A DNA stretch of 16,778 nucleotides from Bacteroidota bacterium (GTDB taxonomy: Bacteria; Bacteroidota; Bacteroidia; Bacteroidales; VadinHA17): NCBI GenBank assembly GCA_030613125.1, contig JAUWMO010000032.1, forward strand, positions 1 to 16,778, given 5' to 3'. Positions 15,701 to 16,778 of the stretch are shown in pieces (within the stretch, counting starts at the first letter, position 1; each line of letters starts with the position of its first letter). The notes beneath the pieces were generated by a model. The model had not been told where the DNA came from and searched no databases. It saw only the letters and a list, made by a program, of their open reading frames with translations. The translations under genes and the position numbers were made by a program.

Positions 15701-15887
15701 TCTGCCAGATAACTGGAAAAGTATCAAATTCACCTTTTTATTCAGAGGCATTATTTATAAAGTTGCAATTTCAAAAACAGAGGTTAAAATTATTTGTCGG
15801 AATGATAAAAAAAATAAAATAAAAATCCATCTTTGTGGCCGTGAATATAAATTATTGGATAACCAACTGGTCAGTTTTAAACTTTAA
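12729..15887 (+). CDS. Beta-phosphoglucomutase (HAD) fused to a GH65 disaccharide phosphorylase/hydrolase
   Basis: The protein has 1052 residues. Residues 1-245 are a HAD mutase domain: nucleophile and acid Asp10/Asp12 in FDLDGVIT, cap residue His22, the cap motif YVDGKPRYKGVASFL, SSSKN, GKPEPD and VVEDAVSG. It would convert beta-glucose-1-phosphate to glucose-6-phosphate. Residues 249-1050 are a GH65 domain: TIGNGYFGTRG, FWDELYILP, the general acid Glu748 in GPDEFHE, HGSTLS (914-919) and GGTTGEGIH (953-961). GH65 enzymes mostly phosphorolyse trehalose, maltose, kojibiose or similar glucosides, giving beta-glucose-1-phosphate. The HGSTLS/TTxEGIH type recalls mycobacterial trehalose-cleaving GH65 proteins, so a hydrolase is possible. 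The fused mutase favours phosphorolysis, because it would use the product directly. All key residues appear present. The start sits right at the first HAD strand. It diverges from the TPS-TPP gene and precedes a kinase gene by 15 bp, so an operon is likely. Confidence 0.92.
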   Translation: MLNFDAVIFDLDGVITQTALVHGTAWKRVFDDFLRFREEKNNEPFREFTHVNDYLPYVDGKPRYKGVASFLESRGISIPYGDPGDDPEQITVCGLGNKKNKLFNEVLKTEGVKVYETTISLIRELKNRGIRIGVASSSKNCKLVLERAGLLDCFETRVDGIVSTELGLKGKPEPDIFTVACDNLGIEYHRAVVVEDAVSGVQAGSNGNFGFVLGVARENNEQELQANGADIVVTDLGEISVEAINSWFMKGLYEDNWSLQYFDYDLEKERSRETLLTIGNGYFGTRGALEESRANQVNYPGTYIAGLYNRLISKVAGRDIENEDFVNISNWLPVRFKPADGEWFGFQPDPTFTIEKIRRHLNFKTGELNREMIIQDPQGHRTQIHTSRFASMGNPHCAGLQYSITPLNYSGVFVIQSELNGNHINAGVERYNQLNQQHLKPISEVADNENIYLVVSTTGSNIQVAQAARHIINTSDSDSKPEMNVRYDSGWIRSEFRINVKQNQKVTLQKLVTIFTSMDQGVDDPFEEARQTLQSMDNYSGELKKSIQKWKDIWNSIDIQINGDRLAQKLIRLHLYHMMVTASPHTSKLDVGIPPRGLHGEAYRGHIFWDELYILPLYNICFPEVVRSTLLYRFRRLDKAREYAREYGYCGAMFPWQSGSDGREETQVVHQNPVSGEWGDDYSSLQRHISLAIAYNIWNYYMTSLDHDFMVQYGFEMFLEICRFWVSKSEFDPKDQKYHIGKVMGPDEFHEKYPEAVEGGIKDNAYTNIMVSWALNTAFRILDSLNAKEGKEILSRIKLNDSELNEWNKIKRNIALDISEDGIIAHFEGYFKLKELEWEYYRQKYTDIHRLDRILKAEGKSPDEFKLSKQADLLMAFFLLGPEEVLTIIRNLGYQIPEECLEHNFNYYISRTSHGSTLSRLVHADLAYTTGKSDLGWQLYLEALKSDLTDIQGGTTGEGIHCGVMAGTVYSALSTFCGLDLSSEVPKICPDLPDNWKSIKFTFLFRGIIYKVAISKTEVKIICRNDKKNKIKIHLCGREYKLLDNQLVSFKL

Positions 15888-15902
15888 TAAACTTATTTAC
15901 AG

Positions 15903-16568
15903 ATGTTAGGTGATATCCTCCTCATTAATGACATGCATAAAAAAGCTGCAAAAAGTATACGGGATTATGTAATGAATGATCTCAAAATAAAAGAGAAACG
16001 CTACAGATATATTATTTCAATATCTGGTGAATCAGGTTCCGGCAAATCAGAATTGGCTCATGCATTAGGAAAAATCCTTAAAGAGGATAATATTCGTATT
16101 AAGGTAATCCATACTGATAATTATTACAAAATTCAACCTTTGCTCCGCGAAGAATGGCGAAGAAATAAAGGATTTGATCAAATTGGCCTGAATGAATATG
16201 ATTGGGTGAAAATTAATAAAACCATCCGGGATTTTAAGGAGGAGCAGGAATGTATGATCCCTTGTATTGATCTCATTCCGGAGCAAGTTGATAAATTGAT
16301 TACAGATTTTGGTAAAATCGATATGCTTATCATTGACGGACTTTATGCTATTAACACTAAAGGTGTTGATTTAAGGATCTTTATCGATCTGACATACCAT
16401 GAAACAAAGACCAACCAGTCCATCCGTATGAAAGAGGCAATGAATGATTTCAGACTTAAAATCCTGGAGCAGGAACATAAAAGCATCAGATCGTTAAAAC
16501 CTCTGGCAGACTTAATTGTTGACAAAACCTACCAGGTTGTTGAAAACGGCAAAACCAAAACCGGGTAG
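15903..16568 (+). CDS. Uridine-kinase-like P-loop kinase, substrate unknown
   Basis: The protein has 221 residues with a clear Walker A motif, GESGSGKS (42-49), after a short helical N-terminus. HTDNYYK near residue 75 corresponds to the substrate-binding aspartate region of the uridine kinase/phosphoribulokinase family. LIIDGLYA (about 145-152) is the Walker B-like strand, and an Arg-rich lid region (IRMKEAM) follows. It is similar in length to uridine kinase, but the uridine-specific motifs are not obvious to me. The family also contains kinases for pantothenate, ribulose-phosphate and glycerate. Position 15 bp after the mutase/GH65 gene suggests one transcript and a role in sugar handling, for instance phosphorylating the glucose freed by GH65; this is inference only. 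A second ATG at 15933 would remove 10 residues without touching the core. Confidence 0.8.
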   Translation: MLGDILLINDMHKKAAKSIRDYVMNDLKIKEKRYRYIISISGESGSGKSELAHALGKILKEDNIRIKVIHTDNYYKIQPLLREEWRRNKGFDQIGLNEYDWVKINKTIRDFKEEQECMIPCIDLIPEQVDKLITDFGKIDMLIIDGLYAINTKGVDLRIFIDLTYHETKTNQSIRMKEAMNDFRLKILEQEHKSIRSLKPLADLIVDKTYQVVENGKTKTG

Positions 16569-16654
16569 TTGATAAAACTTTTTTCGTTTAAAATATTCCT
16601 GGTTACTTAAAATCTTCAAATCGGTTGGCCGATAAAAAGCGTTACGTTGAACAT

Positions 16655-16683
16655 GCAATGGCCTTTTTGGGGCAATGCTTTTT
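16655..16683 (+). terminator. Weak candidate terminator after the kinase gene
   Basis: GCAATGGCC (16655-16663) can pair imperfectly with GGGGCAATGC (16669-16678), with two mismatches, and five T follow at 16679-16683. It lies 87 bp past the kinase stop on the right strand. A smaller perfect hairpin, ATCGG-TTGG-CCGAT, is at 16620-16633 and has no T-run. Confidence 0.3.
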
Positions 16684-16777
16684 AACCGGCTTGAAACAGC
16701 ACATGCCAATAATTAACAATTCTAAAAAACTTATCTTTTTCAAGAATTTTAATTATTTCATCTACATAGAGTCTATA
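16682..16777 (-). CDS. Possible C-terminal end of a minus-strand gene
   Basis: Reading leftward from the right edge, one frame is open for 31 codons and ends with TAA (16684-16682). The peptide includes VDEIIKILEKDKFFRIV and reads like a helical protein end (alternating hydrophobic and Lys/Glu/Asp residues). It is too short to identify and could be chance in A+T-rich DNA. If real, it converges on the kinase gene, and the stop overlaps the candidate terminator T-run. Confidence 0.2.
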   Translation of the reverse strand, partial: YRLYVDEIIKILEKDKFFRIVNYWHVLFQAG

Positions 16778-16778
16778 T

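Noticed and set aside
16512..16709. 65-codon minus-strand open frame over the kinase gene end and the region after it
   Set aside because: It overlaps the kinase C-terminus, crosses two hairpins, and shows no recognisable protein pattern.

Overview
The window is A+T-rich, has A-rich rather than G-rich leaders before its starts, and carries a fused trehalose-6-phosphate synthase/phosphatase. Together these suggest a member of the Bacteroidota or a close relative. This is an inference from style and gene content; there is no rRNA or other taxonomic marker. I see no tRNA, rRNA, CRISPR array, transposase or phage gene.

Layout from left to right: (1) the C-terminal end of an unrecognised basic protein (1-168); (2) a GntP-family permease (266-1585), followed by two short perfect hairpins, the second with a T-run like an intrinsic terminator; (3) a 408-bp A+T-rich gap; (4) a tightly spaced pair on the + strand. 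The first of the pair is a 1718-residue protein with a phosphohistidine swivel domain and a PEP-synthase-type ATP-grasp domain in the reverse of the usual order (1994-7150). The second, 28 bp downstream, is a full-length MaeB-type malic enzyme/phosphotransacetylase hybrid whose active-site residues are largely replaced (7179-9422). Next come (5) a short gap with two abutting hairpins; (6) a methyltransferase with an apparent signal peptide (9639-10304); (7) a convergent junction and a minus-strand TPS-TPP fusion (10356-12593); (8) divergently, a beta-phosphoglucomutase/GH65 fusion (12729-15887) and, 15 bp later, a uridine-kinase-like P-loop kinase (15903-16568); (9) a possible terminator and perhaps the end of a minus-strand gene at the right edge.

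The right half reads as a trehalose or related glucoside locus. TPS-TPP would make the sugar through a phosphorylated intermediate. The GH65 domain would split it, and the fused HAD mutase domain would turn beta-glucose-1-phosphate into glucose-6-phosphate. The terminal kinase might phosphorylate a released sugar, but that is a guess. The TPS domain departs from OtsA at two arginines that hold the glucose-6-phosphate phosphate group, so the real acceptor or activity is open.

The most unusual part is the pair at 1994-9422. The large protein keeps the ATP-grasp signature residues and the phosphorylatable histidine, but has no recognisable PEP/pyruvate TIM barrel and has about 950 residues of unrecognised N-terminal sequence. 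Its partner keeps the MaeB fold but lacks the catalytic lysine, two of three metal ligands and two malate-binding asparagines. I infer that the two may act together in something other than ordinary PEP synthase plus malic enzyme chemistry.
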